Assembly: GCF_024359525.1 (NCBI RefSeq)
Contig: NZ_JAKZEU010000002.1
Location: forward strand, 310,001 to 374,000
Direction: 5' to 3'
DNA from: Paracoccus albicereus
GTDB taxonomy: Bacteria > Pseudomonadota > Alphaproteobacteria > Rhodobacterales > Rhodobacteraceae
DNA: 64,000 nt
The stretch's first letter is position 1, and each line of letters begins with the position of its first letter. The notes below the pieces were generated by a model, which was given only the letters and a program-made list of their open reading frames with translations, had not been told where the DNA came from and made no database searches. The translations under genes and the position numbers were made by a program. Positions 13,286 through 22,898 of the stretch are shown here, one piece after another.

Positions 13286-14848
13286 ATGACGAACCTGCTC
13301 TCCATCACGACTTTTCTGCCGATCGTTGCTGCGATCATCCTCGCGCTGTTCCTGCGCGGCGATGACGTGGCTTCGCAGAAGAACGCCAAGTGGCTCGCGC
13401 TGATCGCGACCTCGGCCACGTTCCTGATCTCTCTCTTCGTTCTTTCGGGTTTCGATCCCTCGAACACTGACTTCCAGTTCGTCGAGGACCGGCCCTGGAT
13501 CATGGGCCTGCGCTACAAGATGGGCGTGGACGGGATCTCGGTCCTGTTCGTGATGCTCACGACGTTCCTGATGCCGCTGACGATCCTGTCGACCTGGCAC
13601 GTGACCGAACGCGTCAAGGAGTACATGATCGCCTTCCTGGTGCTGGAAGGTCTGATGATCGGCGTCTTCACCGCGCTCGACCTGTTCCTGTTCTACCTGT
13701 TCTTCGAGGCCGGGCTGATCCCGATGTTCCTCATCATCGGCATCTGGGGCGGGGCGAACCGGATCTACGCCTCGTTCAAGTTCTTCCTCTACACCTTCCT
13801 CGGTTCGGTCCTGATGCTGGTCGCGATGATCGCGATGTTCCGCGCGGCGGGCACGACCGACATCCCGACCATGCTGACCTTCGACTTCTCGTCCGAACCG
13901 ATCGGCTTCCTCGGCTGGTCGATCCTGGGCGGGTTGCAGACGCTGTTGTTCCTGGCTTTCTTCGCATCCTTTGCGGTCAAGATGCCGATGTGGCCGGTCC
14001 ATACCTGGCTGCCCGACGCGCACGTGCAGGCGCCGACCGCCGGGTCTGTCGTGCTGGCCGCGATCCTTCTGAAGATGGGCGGCTACGGCTTCCTGCGCTT
14101 CTCGCTGCCGATGTTCCCGGTCGCTTCGGACATCTTCCAGCCGGTGGTGTTCTGGATGTCGGCGATCGCCGTCGTCTACACCTCGCTGGTGGCGCTGGCA
14201 CAGACCGACATGAAGAAGCTGATCGCCTATTCGTCGGTAGCCCATATGGGTTACGTCACGATGGGCATCTTCGCCGCCAATCAGGTCGGCGTCGATGGTG
14301 CGATCTTCCAGATGCTGTCGCACGGCTTCATCTCTGGCGCGCTGTTCCTGTGCGTCGGCGTGATCTACGACCGGATGCACACGCGCGAGATCGATGCCTA
14401 TGGCGGTCTGGTGAACCGGATGCCGGCCTATGCGCTGGTCTTCATGTTCTTCACCATGGCCAATGTGGGCCTTCCGGGCACGTCCGGCTTCGTGGGTGAA
14501 TTCCTGACGCTGATTGGCGTCTTCCGCGCCAACACCTGGGTCGCCTTCGTCGCGGCGTCGGGCGTGATCCTGTCGGCGGCCTATGCGCTCTGGCTGTATC
14601 GCCGAGTGACGCTGGGCTCGCTGATCAAGGAAAGCCTCAAGACCATCACCGACATGACCCCGCGCGAAAAGTGGATCTTCGCGCCGCTGATCGCGATGAC
14701 GCTGCTTCTGGGCGTCTATCCGCGGCTGGTGACGGACGTCACCGGACCGTCGGTCGCCGCACTTCTGCAGAATTACGACAACGCCGTTCCCGAGCGGAAC
14801 GATCTCGAGCCGCGCTTCGCCGAAGCCGCGGACGACGTCGAGCATTGA
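13286..14848 (+). CDS. nuoM: NADH-quinone oxidoreductase subunit M
   Basis: ND4 homologue, one of three antiporter-like proton-translocating subunits. Visible: [18 protein letters not shown] with the conserved helix-5 Glu (about 136-153), [20 protein letters not shown] with the helix-7 Lys region before it, [12 protein letters not shown], and [13 protein letters not shown]. 520 residues with about 14 hydrophobic segments, normal length. Starts 4 nt after nuoL. Confidence 0.98.
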   Translation: MTNLLSITTFLPIVAAIILALFLRGDDVASQKNAKWLALIATSATFLISLFVLSGFDPSNTDFQFVEDRPWIMGLRYKMGVDGISVLFVMLTTFLMPLTILSTWHVTERVKEYMIAFLVLEGLMIGVFTALDLFLFYLFFEAGLIPMFLIIGIWGGANRIYASFKFFLYTFLGSVLMLVAMIAMFRAAGTTDIPTMLTFDFSSEPIGFLGWSILGGLQTLLFLAFFASFAVKMPMWPVHTWLPDAHVQAPTAGSVVLAAILLKMGGYGFLRFSLPMFPVASDIFQPVVFWMSAIAVVYTSLVALAQTDMKKLIAYSSVAHMGYVTMGIFAANQVGVDGAIFQMLSHGFISGALFLCVGVIYDRMHTREIDAYGGLVNRMPAYALVFMFFTMANVGLPGTSGFVGEFLTLIGVFRANTWVAFVAASGVILSAAYALWLYRRVTLGSLIKESLKTITDMTPREKWIFAPLIAMTLLLGVYPRLVTDVTGPSVAALLQNYDNAVPERNDLEPRFAEAADDVEH

Positions 14849-14861
14849 AAGGCCCACTCTC

Positions 14862-16364
14862 ATGAATGCGCTGGATCTTCAGATCGTTCTGCCCGAGCTC
14901 GGCCTCGCCATCTATGCGATGATCGCGCTGCTCATCGGGGCGTACTTCGGCAAGGACGCCATCGCCCGGCCGATCCTGTGGCTGACGGTCGTCGTGCTGG
15001 TCCTGACCGCGCTGATGATCGGCAGCAACAGCGCCGAAAGCCGCAGCGCTTTTGCCACGATCTTCATCGACGACGCCTTCGCGCGGTTCGCGAAGATCAC
15101 GCTGCTGCTGTCCGCAGCCGCCGTCATGGCGATGAGCGCGGATTACATGAGCCGGCACGGGCTGATGCGGTTTGAATATCCGATCCTTGTGACGCTGGCC
15201 GCCGTCGGCATGTGCGTCATGGTGTCGGCCGGTGACCTGATCACGCTGTATCTGGGGCTGGAACTGCAATCGCTCGCGCTCTACGTCATCGCCGCGATGC
15301 GCCGCGAAAGCGCCAAATCCTCGGAAGCCGGGCTGAAATACTTCGTCCTCGGCTCGTTGTCCTCGGGTCTGCTGCTCTATGGTGCCTCGCTGGTCTACGG
15401 CTTCTCGGGGACCACGATCTTCGCGGGCATCATCACCGCCGTTCAGGGCGACGGGCTGTCGATCGGCCTTCTGTTCGGTCTGGTCTTCATGCTGGTGGGC
15501 CTTGCCTTCAAGGTGTCGGCCGTCCCGTTCCACATGTGGACCCCCGACGTCTACGAAGGCGCGCCGACGCCCGTCACCGCCTTCTTCGCCACCGCACCCA
15601 AGGTCGCGGCGATGGCACTGATCGCGCGGCTGGCCTTTGACGCGTTCGGCAACGTCGCCGCGGACTGGAGCCAGATCATCGCGGCGCTGGCGGTGATGTC
15701 GATGTTCCTTGGCTCGATCGCCGGGATCGGACAGACCAACATCAAGCGCCTGATGGCCTATTCGTCCATCGCCCATATGGGTTTTGCGCTGGTCGGCCTG
15801 GCCGCCGGAACCGAATACGGCGTGCAGGCGATGCTGCTCTACATGGCAATTTACGCCGTGATGAATGTCGGCACCTTCGCCTTCATCCTGTCGATGGAGC
15901 GTGACGGGCGTCCCGTCACCGACCTGCAAAGCCTCAACCGCCTCGCCTCGTCCGAACCACTGAAATCGCTCGCGCTGCTGCTGTTGATGTTCAGCCTTGC
16001 CGGTGTGCCGCCGCTTCTCGGCTTCTTCGCCAAGTTCGGCGTGCTGAAGGCCGCGGTCGATGCCGATATGGGCTGGCTGGCGGTTGCGGGCGTCGTCGCC
16101 TCGGTCATCGGCGCGTTCTACTATCTGCGCATCGTCTATTACCTGTATTTCGGGGCCGAGAATGAGGGCGTGCAGACCCGCATGGGTCTGGCGCAATCGC
16201 TGTCGCTGGTCGTGCCGGCCGCTATCGTGACGCTGGGTGCGCTTGGCATGTTCGGCGTGGACAGCGCGGCCGGCCGCGCGGCGCAATCGCTCGTCGATGG
16301 CCGCGCGATGGCCGGCGCGGCGGCTGGCCCGGTGGTGTCGCAAGGACAAGCGCAGAGTGACTGA
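14862..16364 (+). CDS. nuoN: NADH-quinone oxidoreductase subunit N
   Basis: ND2 homologue, third antiporter-like subunit and last core gene of the operon. Motifs: [13 protein letters not shown] (about 128-140), [37 protein letters not shown] (about 210-229), and [16 protein letters not shown]. 500 residues. Its last codons overlap the GTG start of birA by 8 nt, so the metabolic genes downstream are probably read from the same transcript. Confidence 0.98.
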   Translation: MNALDLQIVLPELGLAIYAMIALLIGAYFGKDAIARPILWLTVVVLVLTALMIGSNSAESRSAFATIFIDDAFARFAKITLLLSAAAVMAMSADYMSRHGLMRFEYPILVTLAAVGMCVMVSAGDLITLYLGLELQSLALYVIAAMRRESAKSSEAGLKYFVLGSLSSGLLLYGASLVYGFSGTTIFAGIITAVQGDGLSIGLLFGLVFMLVGLAFKVSAVPFHMWTPDVYEGAPTPVTAFFATAPKVAAMALIARLAFDAFGNVAADWSQIIAALAVMSMFLGSIAGIGQTNIKRLMAYSSIAHMGFALVGLAAGTEYGVQAMLLYMAIYAVMNVGTFAFILSMERDGRPVTDLQSLNRLASSEPLKSLALLLLMFSLAGVPPLLGFFAKFGVLKAAVDADMGWLAVAGVVASVIGAFYYLRIVYYLYFGAENEGVQTRMGLAQSLSLVVPAAIVTLGALGMFGVDSAAGRAAQSLVDGRAMAGAAAGPVVSQGQAQSD

Positions 16365-17151
16365 GGCCGCGCTTTCCGGCGCGTTGCCGCTGGACTGGCC
16401 GGCGGAGACCGGGCGCATCGTTCTAGAGGAATGCGCCTCGACCAATGCGCAGGCGCTGGCGATGGCGTCCGACGCGACCCAACCGACATGGATCCTGACC
16501 CACCGCCAGACCGAGGGGCGCGGAAGGCGGGGCCGTGGATGGCTGATGCCAGAGGGCAATTTTGCCGCCACATTGCTACTGCCGCGCCCCGGTTCGGCAC
16601 TGATCGCGGCGCAATTGTCGTTTGTCGCAGCGTTGGCGGTGGATGACGCTCTGGCGCTGGTTCTTGGTCCGGCTGCTGCGCATCGCACGGCGATCAAATG
16701 GCCGAACGACAACCTTCTGGATGGCGGCAAGATCGGCGGCATCCTGCTGGAGACAAGCACGCGCGGCACCGGGATCGACGCTGTCGCCGTGGGGATCGGC
16801 GTGAACCTGGCCGCCGCGCCCGACAATGCGCAGCTTGAGGACGGCGCGATGCCCCCCGTTAGCCTCGCCGAGGCGACCGGCCTGACCGTGACACCCGAGG
16901 ATTTCCTCGACCTGCTCGCCCCGGCCTTCGATCGCTGGCTGCGCCTGCACCGGGCCGAGGGGTTCACGCGCATCCGCGACGCCTGGCTGCCGCGCGCGGC
17001 CCGTCTGGGGCAGGACATCACCGCCCGGACCGGACGCGACAGCTTGACCGGCCGCTTCGAGTCGATCGACGAGACCGGTGCGATGATCCTGATGACCGAT
17101 GCCGGGCGGCACGTGCTGCCGGCGGCCGACATCCATTTCGGGGCCGCCTGA
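16357..17151 (+). CDS. birA: Biotin--[acetyl-CoA-carboxylase] ligase, catalytic-domain-only
   Basis: Activates biotin to biotinyl-AMP and attaches it to biotin carboxyl carrier protein. Signatures: ECASTNAQA near the N-terminus, the adenylate-binding loop [26 protein letters not shown] and VGIGVNL. The 264-residue length and the absence of an N-terminal winged helix mean it is the group I type without repressor function. Start set at GTG 16357, overlapping nuoN. nuoN-birA-coaX-rnj order is common in this bacterial group. Confidence 0.94.
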   Translation: MTEAALSGALPLDWPAETGRIVLEECASTNAQALAMASDATQPTWILTHRQTEGRGRRGRGWLMPEGNFAATLLLPRPGSALIAAQLSFVAALAVDDALALVLGPAAAHRTAIKWPNDNLLDGGKIGGILLETSTRGTGIDAVAVGIGVNLAAAPDNAQLEDGAMPPVSLAEATGLTVTPEDFLDLLAPAFDRWLRLHRAEGFTRIRDAWLPRAARLGQDITARTGRDSLTGRFESIDETGAMILMTDAGRHVLPAADIHFGAA

Positions 17152-17152
17152 C

Positions 17153-17932
17153 ATGCTGCTGTGCATCGATACCGGCAACACGAACAGCGTCTTTTCCATC
17201 TGGGACGGCGATAAGTTCCTGAGCCACTGGCGCATCAGCACCGATCACCGGCGCACGGCCGACGAATATTTCGTCTGGCTGCAGACGATGATCTCGCTAA
17301 CGCATTTCGATCTCGACATCGATTCCTGCATCATCTCGTCCACCGCGCCACGCGTCGTGTTCAATCTGCGCGTGCTGTGCAACCGCTATTTCGACACCCG
17401 TCCGCTGGTCGTCGGCAAGCCCGATTGCCTGCTGCCCGCCGCCCCGCGCGTCGATCAGGGCACCACGGTCGGACCCGACCGGCTGGTCAACACCTGGGCC
17501 GCGCATCATCGTCACGGGGGCGACCTGATCGTGGTCGATTTCGGCACCGCGACGACCTTCGACGTGGCCGCTGCCGACGGCGCCTATGTCGGTGGGGTGA
17601 TCGCGCCCGGCGTGAACCTGTCGCTGGAGGCGCTGCACATGGCTGCGGCCGCGCTGCCGCATGTCGATGTCACCATGCCGGCGCAGGTGGTCGGCACCAA
17701 CACCGTCGCCTGTATCCAGTCGGGAATCTTCTGGGGCTATATCGGTCTGGTCCAGGGCATCGTCGACAAGATCCGGGCCGAACGCGGGGTTCCGATGAAG
17801 GTGATCGCGACAGGGGGGCTTGCGCCGCTCTTCGATCAGGGTTTCGATCTGTTCGACGCGATCGAGGATGATCTGACCGTGCACGGTCTTCGACTGATTT
17901 ACGATTACAACAAGGAGGCGGGGAATGTCTGA
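17153..17932 (+). CDS. coaX: Type III pantothenate kinase
   Basis: Catalyses the first step of coenzyme A synthesis, pantothenate to 4-phosphopantothenate. ASKHA-fold motifs: CIDTGNTNSVFS at the N-terminus (phosphate 1), GPDRLVNTWAA (about 103-113), DFGTATTFDV (phosphate 2, about 126-135) and GGVIAPGVNLS. 259 residues, usual length. Begins 1 nt after the birA stop and overlaps rnj by 8 nt. Confidence 0.96.
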   Translation: MLLCIDTGNTNSVFSIWDGDKFLSHWRISTDHRRTADEYFVWLQTMISLTHFDLDIDSCIISSTAPRVVFNLRVLCNRYFDTRPLVVGKPDCLLPAAPRVDQGTTVGPDRLVNTWAAHHRHGGDLIVVDFGTATTFDVAAADGAYVGGVIAPGVNLSLEALHMAAAALPHVDVTMPAQVVGTNTVACIQSGIFWGYIGLVQGIVDKIRAERGVPMKVIATGGLAPLFDQGFDLFDAIEDDLTVHGLRLIYDYNKEAGNV

Positions 17933-19601
17933 ACGCCTGATCTATCTGCCGCTCGGCGGCGCGGGCGAAATCGGCATGAACGCCTATGTCTACGGCTACG
18001 GCCCGGCAGGGCGCGAACGGCTGATCCTCGTCGATCTGGGTGTGACCTTCGGCGACATGGACAGCGCGCCGGGGATCGACCTGATCATGCCCGATCTGCG
18101 CTGGCTGCGGCAGAACCGCGACCGGCTGGACGCGATCTTCCTGACCCATGGTCACGAAGATCACATCGGCGCCACGGGCCATCTGTGGGAACAGCTGGGC
18201 GTGCCGATCTACGCTCGCGCCTTCACCGGCGCGCTGACGCGGCTGAAACTGGAAGAGATGGGCCATCCCGCCGACACGGTGCGGATCGTCAAGCCGCGTC
18301 CCGATGTGACCGAGATCGGTCCCTTCAGCGTTCAGTTCGTCCCGATCAGCCACTCGATCCCCGAAAGCTCGGCGCTGATCATCGACACCCCCGCCGGTCG
18401 GATCGTCCATACCGGCGATTTCAAGCTGGACGGCACGCCCGTCGTGGGCGAGGGCTTCGATCCGATCATGTGGCATGAAATCGCGGGCGAGGGGGACGGC
18501 GTAAAGGTCCTGACCTGCGACTCGACGAACGTGTTTTCCACCCATCCCGGCCGGTCCGAGGCGCTGCTGGCCAATCCGCTTCTGGATTTCGTGATGGCGC
18601 AGAAGCAGATGGTCGTGGCCACCACCTTTGCCAGCAATGTCGCGCGGCTGAAGACACTGGCAGAGGCCGGGGTGGCCGCGGGCCGCGAGGTCTGCCTGCT
18701 GGGTCGCGCGATGCGGCGCATGGTCTCGGTCGCCGTCGAGACCGGGGTGCTGACCGACTTTCCCGCGACGATCGGGCCGGAACGGGCTGCCGATCTGCCG
18801 CGACACAAAGTCATGCTGATCGTGACTGGCAGCCAGGGCGAACGCCGCGCGGCCAGCGCGCAACTCTCGCGTGGCCGCTATCTGGGCCTGTCGCTGGGCG
18901 ACGGCGATTCCTTCCTGTTCAGTTCGCGCACCATTCCGGGCAACGAACGCCCGGTGATCCGCATCATGAACGCGCTGAGCGAGATCGGCGTCGATGTCTA
19001 TGACGCCGACGACGGCACCTACCACGTGTCGGGCCATGCCAACCGGCCGGATCTGGAAGCGGTCCACGATCTGCTGAAACCGAAGATCCTGATCCCGATG
19101 CATGGCGAGCACATGCATTTGCGCGAACATGCCGGCATTGCGCGGGGCAAGGGGATCGCGTCCGAGGTCGTGGTCAACGGTTCCATGCTGGATCTGTCGG
19201 GTGACGCACCGAGGATCGTCGATCAGGTCGAGACTGGACGGATCTATCTGGACGGCACGGTGCTGATTGGCGCGATGGACGGGATCGTCCGCGACCGTAT
19301 CCGCATGGCGCTGAACGGCCACGCGCTGGTCAGCGTGATCGTCGACGAAGAGGACAACGTCCTGCCCGACGCCTGGGTCGAGTTGATGGGTCTTCCAGAC
19401 CGCACCCGCGGCGGTGACGATCTGGCCCGCCATATCGAGGGCGAGCTGGCCGAATTCCTGGAAAGCGCCGACGATCGCACCGTCGCCGATGACGGCAAGA
19501 TGGACGAGGCTCTGCGCAAGATCACCCGTCAGGTCGCGATGGAAGAGATCGGCAAGAAACCCGAAGTCTCGGTCATCATCAGCCGGCTGATGGCCGACTA
19601 G
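17925..19601 (+). CDS. rnj: Ribonuclease J
   Basis: Metallo-beta-lactamase/beta-CASP ribonuclease with 5'-3' exo- and endonuclease activity in mRNA decay and rRNA processing. The metal site motif HGHEDHIGA lies near residue 73-81. IVHTGDFKLD and the beta-CASP DSTNVF segment follow, and MHGEHMHL is near residue 393-400. 558 residues with the C-terminal oligomerisation domain intact. Overlaps coaX, so translational coupling is likely. Confidence 0.95.
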   Translation: MSERLIYLPLGGAGEIGMNAYVYGYGPAGRERLILVDLGVTFGDMDSAPGIDLIMPDLRWLRQNRDRLDAIFLTHGHEDHIGATGHLWEQLGVPIYARAFTGALTRLKLEEMGHPADTVRIVKPRPDVTEIGPFSVQFVPISHSIPESSALIIDTPAGRIVHTGDFKLDGTPVVGEGFDPIMWHEIAGEGDGVKVLTCDSTNVFSTHPGRSEALLANPLLDFVMAQKQMVVATTFASNVARLKTLAEAGVAAGREVCLLGRAMRRMVSVAVETGVLTDFPATIGPERAADLPRHKVMLIVTGSQGERRAASAQLSRGRYLGLSLGDGDSFLFSSRTIPGNERPVIRIMNALSEIGVDVYDADDGTYHVSGHANRPDLEAVHDLLKPKILIPMHGEHMHLREHAGIARGKGIASEVVVNGSMLDLSGDAPRIVDQVETGRIYLDGTVLIGAMDGIVRDRIRMALNGHALVSVIVDEEDNVLPDAWVELMGLPDRTRGGDDLARHIEGELAEFLESADDRTVADDGKMDEALRKITRQVAMEEIGKKPEVSVIISRLMAD

Positions 19602-19617
19602 ACCGGGGGCGCGCGCG

Positions 19618-20418
19618 ATGGTGCTGTTCCTGTCGCTCTGCCTCTTTCTGGTGATGCTGGCACAGGGGGCGGCCTTCCGCCCCGCCGACTTTTCCGCCAC
19701 GCCGGAGGCGCGCCGAACCTGGCGCGCCCTGGCCGCGAAGCTGCTGGTCCTGCCGCTGGTGGCGTGGCTCTGCGGCTGGTCGTTCGGTCTGACATCCGCC
19801 GCGCAAAGCGGACTGATGCTGCTGGCACTCGCGCCGGCTGGCATGGGGTCCGTCGCCTTCGCCGCTGTCACCGGTGCCGATCTGCCCCGATTGAGGCGGC
19901 TGATCGCCTTGTCCACCGTCACGGCGATCGTCTGGCTGCCACTGGTCGCGAGCCCGACGCTGGATGTGGAGGGGGTGAGCGGCACGATCTCCGCAATGCT
20001 GCTTGTTGTTGCGCTGCCCTTCGCCTTGGGCATGGCGCTGCGCCCCTGGCTCGGCGCGGGCGCGCGCTGGCTTGCGCCCGGCGCATCGCTGTTGTCGGGC
20101 GCGATGATTCTGATCACGCTGTGGTACGGCTGGACTGCGAGCGGGTGGGAGGTGCTGCAGGCGGTGCTGGTGCTGGCGCTCGCCGCCGCACTCATGGGCA
20201 CCCTCGCCGCCCGCCGCGCCGGCCCGGAGGGTCGCGCCCACGCCACCGCCTTCGCGCTGGCGCTGCTGATCGTCGAGACGGCCGTTCCGATCGGTCTGGC
20301 CGCCCGACTGTGGGGCGCGGACTTCGCCGCCGTCGCGATGCCCGCCGCGCTTTACGCGATCCTGTCCTATGCGCTCGCGATCCTGCTGATCGTCACGCGG
20401 CTTGCGCGCAGGTCTTGA
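19618..20418 (+). CDS. Bile acid:sodium symporter (BASS)-like transporter
   Basis: 266-residue polytopic membrane protein with about eight to nine hydrophobic segments. The stretch LLALAPAGMGSVAFAAVTGAD (split here as LLALAPAGMG and SVAFAAVTGAD, about 68-88) matches the unwound-helix substrate motif of the BASS/arsenite permease fold. Substrate unknown. It lies 16 nt after rnj and may share its transcript. A generic membrane protein with no transport role cannot be excluded. Confidence 0.68.
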   Translation: MVLFLSLCLFLVMLAQGAAFRPADFSATPEARRTWRALAAKLLVLPLVAWLCGWSFGLTSAAQSGLMLLALAPAGMGSVAFAAVTGADLPRLRRLIALSTVTAIVWLPLVASPTLDVEGVSGTISAMLLVVALPFALGMALRPWLGAGARWLAPGASLLSGAMILITLWYGWTASGWEVLQAVLVLALAAALMGTLAARRAGPEGRAHATAFALALLIVETAVPIGLAARLWGADFAAVAMPAALYAILSYALAILLIVTRLARRS

Positions 20419-20451
20419 CCGGGCGCGCGCGACGCGGCACATCGCGCCCCC

Positions 20452-21162
20452 ATGACCGAGCCGACCAAACCCTTCGATCCGAATCCGCCGCGCCGCAACT
20501 TCTACGGCCGCCGCCACGGCAAGACCCTGCGCCAGAGCCAGAAGGGCTATCTGTCCGAGGATCTGGGCGATCTGCGCCCGCGCGGCATCACGGAAAGCGA
20601 AAACCCCGACCGCTCGCCCATCGATCCGACGGCGATCTTCGGCGATGACCGTCCGGTCTGGCTGGAGATTGGTTTCGGCGGGGGGGAGCACATGGTCCAC
20701 ATGGCCGCCACCTATCCCGAGATCGGGATCATCGGCTGCGAGCCCTTCATCAATGGCGTCGCCATGCTGCTGGGCAAGATCCGTGCGGCGGGCGTCAGCA
20801 ATGTCAGCGTGCATCCCGGCGATGCGCGCGACCTGATGGACGTGCTGCCCGACGGCGCGATAGACCGCGCCTTCCTGATGTATCCCGATCCGTGGCCCAA
20901 GGCGCGCCATCACAGGCGGCGCTTCGTCACGCCCGAGCATCTGATCCCGCTGGCGCGCGTGATGCGGCCCGGCGGCGAGTTCCGCATCGCCTCGGACATC
21001 CCCGATTATCTGCGCCAGTCGCGTGAAGAGGTCCCACCGGCGGGGTTTCAGATCATTGCGGATACCGACAAGCCCTGGGATGACTGGTTCAGCACCCGGT
21101 ACGAGCAGAAGGCCCTTCGTGAGGGCAGGGTGCCGCACTATCTGACGCTGCGGCGAAACTAG
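20452..21162 (+). CDS. trmB: tRNA (guanine-N7-)-methyltransferase
   Basis: Methylates G46 in the variable loop of tRNA using S-adenosylmethionine. Signatures: the basic N-terminal segment RRNFYGRRHGKTLR, the SAM-binding LEIGFGGGEHMVHMA (about 67-81), GCEPFINGV, and the catalytic-region FLMYPDPWPKARHHRRRF (about 141-158). 236 residues, family length. It converges on the AT-richer minus-strand gene; the two stop codons overlap. Confidence 0.96.
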   Translation: MTEPTKPFDPNPPRRNFYGRRHGKTLRQSQKGYLSEDLGDLRPRGITESENPDRSPIDPTAIFGDDRPVWLEIGFGGGEHMVHMAATYPEIGIIGCEPFINGVAMLLGKIRAAGVSNVSVHPGDARDLMDVLPDGAIDRAFLMYPDPWPKARHHRRRFVTPEHLIPLARVMRPGGEFRIASDIPDYLRQSREEVPPAGFQIIADTDKPWDDWFSTRYEQKALREGRVPHYLTLRRN

Positions 21163-21545
21163 CCGAGTGCGTTCTCCTGCTCAAAAACAATGTTGTCCCA
21201 ATCGTAGTCTAGGGTCTCCTTCCTGAACCGTAGTAGCGTTTCCTTTCTGATTGCGCGCTTAGCGAAACCTTCCAAGTCGAGAAGTTCGCCCAAGACTCCT
21301 TTTTTAGGCGTGACAAAAAGAGTCAGACCGAGGGGCAGTCCGGCCGTTTCCAGTGCCTCAAGTAGATACTCAAGGTCTCTTCCGACGCCAATCGGGATGC
21401 CTGTCGCACCTGTATCCTTCATCATTTCACTGTAAGTAAGATGCTGGCTGACCTTACGGCGTCCACCGGCTAGATCGCTGAGATGGCTGATTAGCCGATT
21501 GCCATACAGCGCCGCATTCGCGGTTCTAGTCCCTATTCGACGCAT
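21159..21545 (-). CDS. AT-richer orphan ORF truncating the sirtuin gene
   Basis: 128-residue product with visibly lower GC and different codon use from all neighbours. An SD-like AAAAGG lies about 7 nt before its ATG, and that signal lies inside the sirtuin remnant. The middle of the protein ([12 protein letters not shown] ... [16 protein letters not shown]) resembles a short helix-turn-helix-like domain seen in orphan and mobile-element proteins that read LTY.el ... glP.Lt.lVv. That similarity is by eye and weak. Its stop codon overlaps the trmB stop codon. Likely part of acquired DNA that replaced most of a cobB gene. Confidence 0.6.
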   Translation of the reverse strand: MRRIGTRTANAALYGNRLISHLSDLAGGRRKVSQHLTYSEMMKDTGATGIPIGVGRDLEYLLEALETAGLPLGLTLFVTPKKGVLGELLDLEGFAKRAIRKETLLRFRKETLDYDWDNIVFEQENALG

Positions 21546-21655
21546 CGCATCACCTTTTCGACCCGATTACCCTCCCACAGCCCATCCGGGCCGCGAAACG
21601 TCGCAAGCCCGCTTTCGGCGGACACCCCCGCGCCGGTCAGCACCATGATCCGCAT
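21533..21655 (-). pseudogene. cobB: Remnant of NAD-dependent protein deacylase (sirtuin), 5' end only
   Basis: The translated start [20 protein letters not shown] followed by [15 protein letters not shown] is the unmistakable N-terminus of CobB/SIR2 class III sirtuins (NAD-binding [14 protein letters not shown]). Homology stops at about residue 36, where the frame runs into MRCVE and a stop. The catalytic His, the zinc Cys and the rest of the roughly 230-residue enzyme are absent from the window. The junction lies near 21545-21560, where the AT-richer ORF begins. Confidence 0.85.
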
Positions 21656-21662
21656 CAGCGGA

Positions 21663-21965
21663 TCAGCGGCAATAGGCCTCGGCCGTGGCGGTGAAACGCT
21701 TGTAGCGCGACCAGAAGGCGTTGTCCTGACCGGACTTCGACGTGCGCGCTTCCTGTGCCTTGTGCGGATCGCGGAAGAAGCTGGCCGCCCGGCGCTGATC
21801 GCCGCGCGACAGCGTCTGGTTCGCGACCTGCTGGATGCAGCCGCAAAGCGGCGCATTGGCGCGCGCCCGGTCCGAGCGCATGCAGGCGCTGTCGATCGGC
21901 CCGGCGACGGCCAGCGGCGTGGTCAGCGCGACGGCGGCCGCCGCGATGATGATGCGGTTGATCAT
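21663..21965 (-). CDS. Small secreted Cys-containing protein
   Basis: 100-residue protein with a signal peptide ([21 protein letters not shown], shown split: [12 protein letters not shown] and ALTTPLAVA) cleaved before GPIDSAC. Mature domain: CMRS ... [25 protein letters not shown] ... FWSRYKRF ... YC. The four Cys suggest two disulfides in the periplasm. I recall very similar proteins being widespread in Rhodobacterales and of unknown function. It ends just upstream of the sirtuin remnant and may once have been co-transcribed with it. Confidence 0.85.
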   Translation of the reverse strand: MINRIIIAAAAVALTTPLAVAGPIDSACMRSDRARANAPLCGCIQQVANQTLSRGDQRRAASFFRDPHKAQEARTSKSGQDNAFWSRYKRFTATAEAYCR

Positions 21966-22122
21966 GACTGTCTCCTCGGTTCCTCGGATGCCGGTCGCAG
22001 GCTTTGCGCCTGTCTGGTCCGGTCGGTCATCCTGATATAGCAGGAACGACGTCGGGTCTCAATCACGCTGCCGTGACGGAGGGCGGCATCGCTGTCGCCG
22101 TCCGATCACCGGATCTGTCGGG

Positions 22123-22695
22123 TCAGCCAAGCCCGACCTTTCGCCGTAGGGCCGCGAACGCTCCCAGGCCGGACACCAGCAGCGCCCCGCTCGAAATCAG
22201 CGGCACCGGCGTCACCGGGGCAACGGGCGGCGCGACTTTTTCGGTCAGTGTCAGGGTGCCCGTCATCAACCTGACCGAATCCAGGTTGCTGCCCCCGAAG
22301 GTTATGTTGAGTTTTTCGCCCGCCTTCAGAATTGCGGTGAACGTCCCGGAATAGCGGAATGCGCCGGAAAGACCCGTCGCATCGACCAGCACCTTGGGCG
22401 TCGTGTTGTTGATCGCCCATTTCAGCGAACTGGTGACCGACTTCGTCCCGTGGTTGCCGTTCAGGCTCCAGTCGAAGACGAACTCTCCGCCTTCGGTCGC
22501 CACCGCGTTGGCGATGTACGTGACCGAATAGCTGGTGTTGCGATAGCCGAAGCTTGCGCCGTTGTCCTCGATCGCCGTCAGCACGATTTCGTTGCTGCGG
22601 GTCGATGACCACGGCCCCAGCGTCGCTGCCTGGACGGGCAGGGCCATCATCGCCGCGAACAGTGCCGGTGCCGCGATCCGGGAAAATACACTCAT
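22123..22695 (-). CDS. Secreted protein with C-terminal CTERM-like sorting signal
   Basis: 190 residues from an ATG with a good SD (GAGGAACGATC). Signal peptide ends at VQA near residue 23. The body is beta-rich (VLTAIEDNGASFGYRNTSY, GTFTAILKAGEKLNITFGG). The C-terminus is VPL-ISSGALLVSGLGAFAA then LRRK: a VPL motif, a hydrophobic helix and a basic tail, as in the VPLPA-CTERM/PEP-CTERM signals recognised by exosortases in this group. The exact VPLPA is changed to VPLIS. Probably a surface or extracellular matrix protein. Confidence 0.75.
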   Translation of the reverse strand: MSVFSRIAAPALFAAMMALPVQAATLGPWSSTRSNEIVLTAIEDNGASFGYRNTSYSVTYIANAVATEGGEFVFDWSLNGNHGTKSVTSSLKWAINNTTPKVLVDATGLSGAFRYSGTFTAILKAGEKLNITFGGSNLDSVRLMTGTLTLTEKVAPPVAPVTPVPLISSGALLVSGLGAFAALRRKVGLG

Positions 22696-22898
22696 GATCG
22701 TTCCTCTGAACGGCCGATTGCCCCGGCCCGGGCACCGAATGCTGACGGCGGATCTTGCGACCGCCATGCCCCCGACCGGGGGACCATGACCCGGAACCGG
22801 TTAAGAATGGGTTAAGCGCGACAACGCGCGACATCCGCGCGATGTGGAATGTCCTTGTGGCCCTTCCCGCGGCCCTGCGCCTCATGTAGGGCCAGCCC

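Noticed and set aside
14739-17132. Very long minus-strand open frame (797 codons) opposite nuoN, birA and coaX
   Set aside because: Low-complexity Arg/His/Gln-rich translation with no motif, exactly antisense to well-conserved genes; typical shadow frame in GC-rich DNA. The same applies to 1899-3551, 13172-14863, 17670-20246 and 32109-34442 on the minus strand and 54365-56323 on the plus strand.
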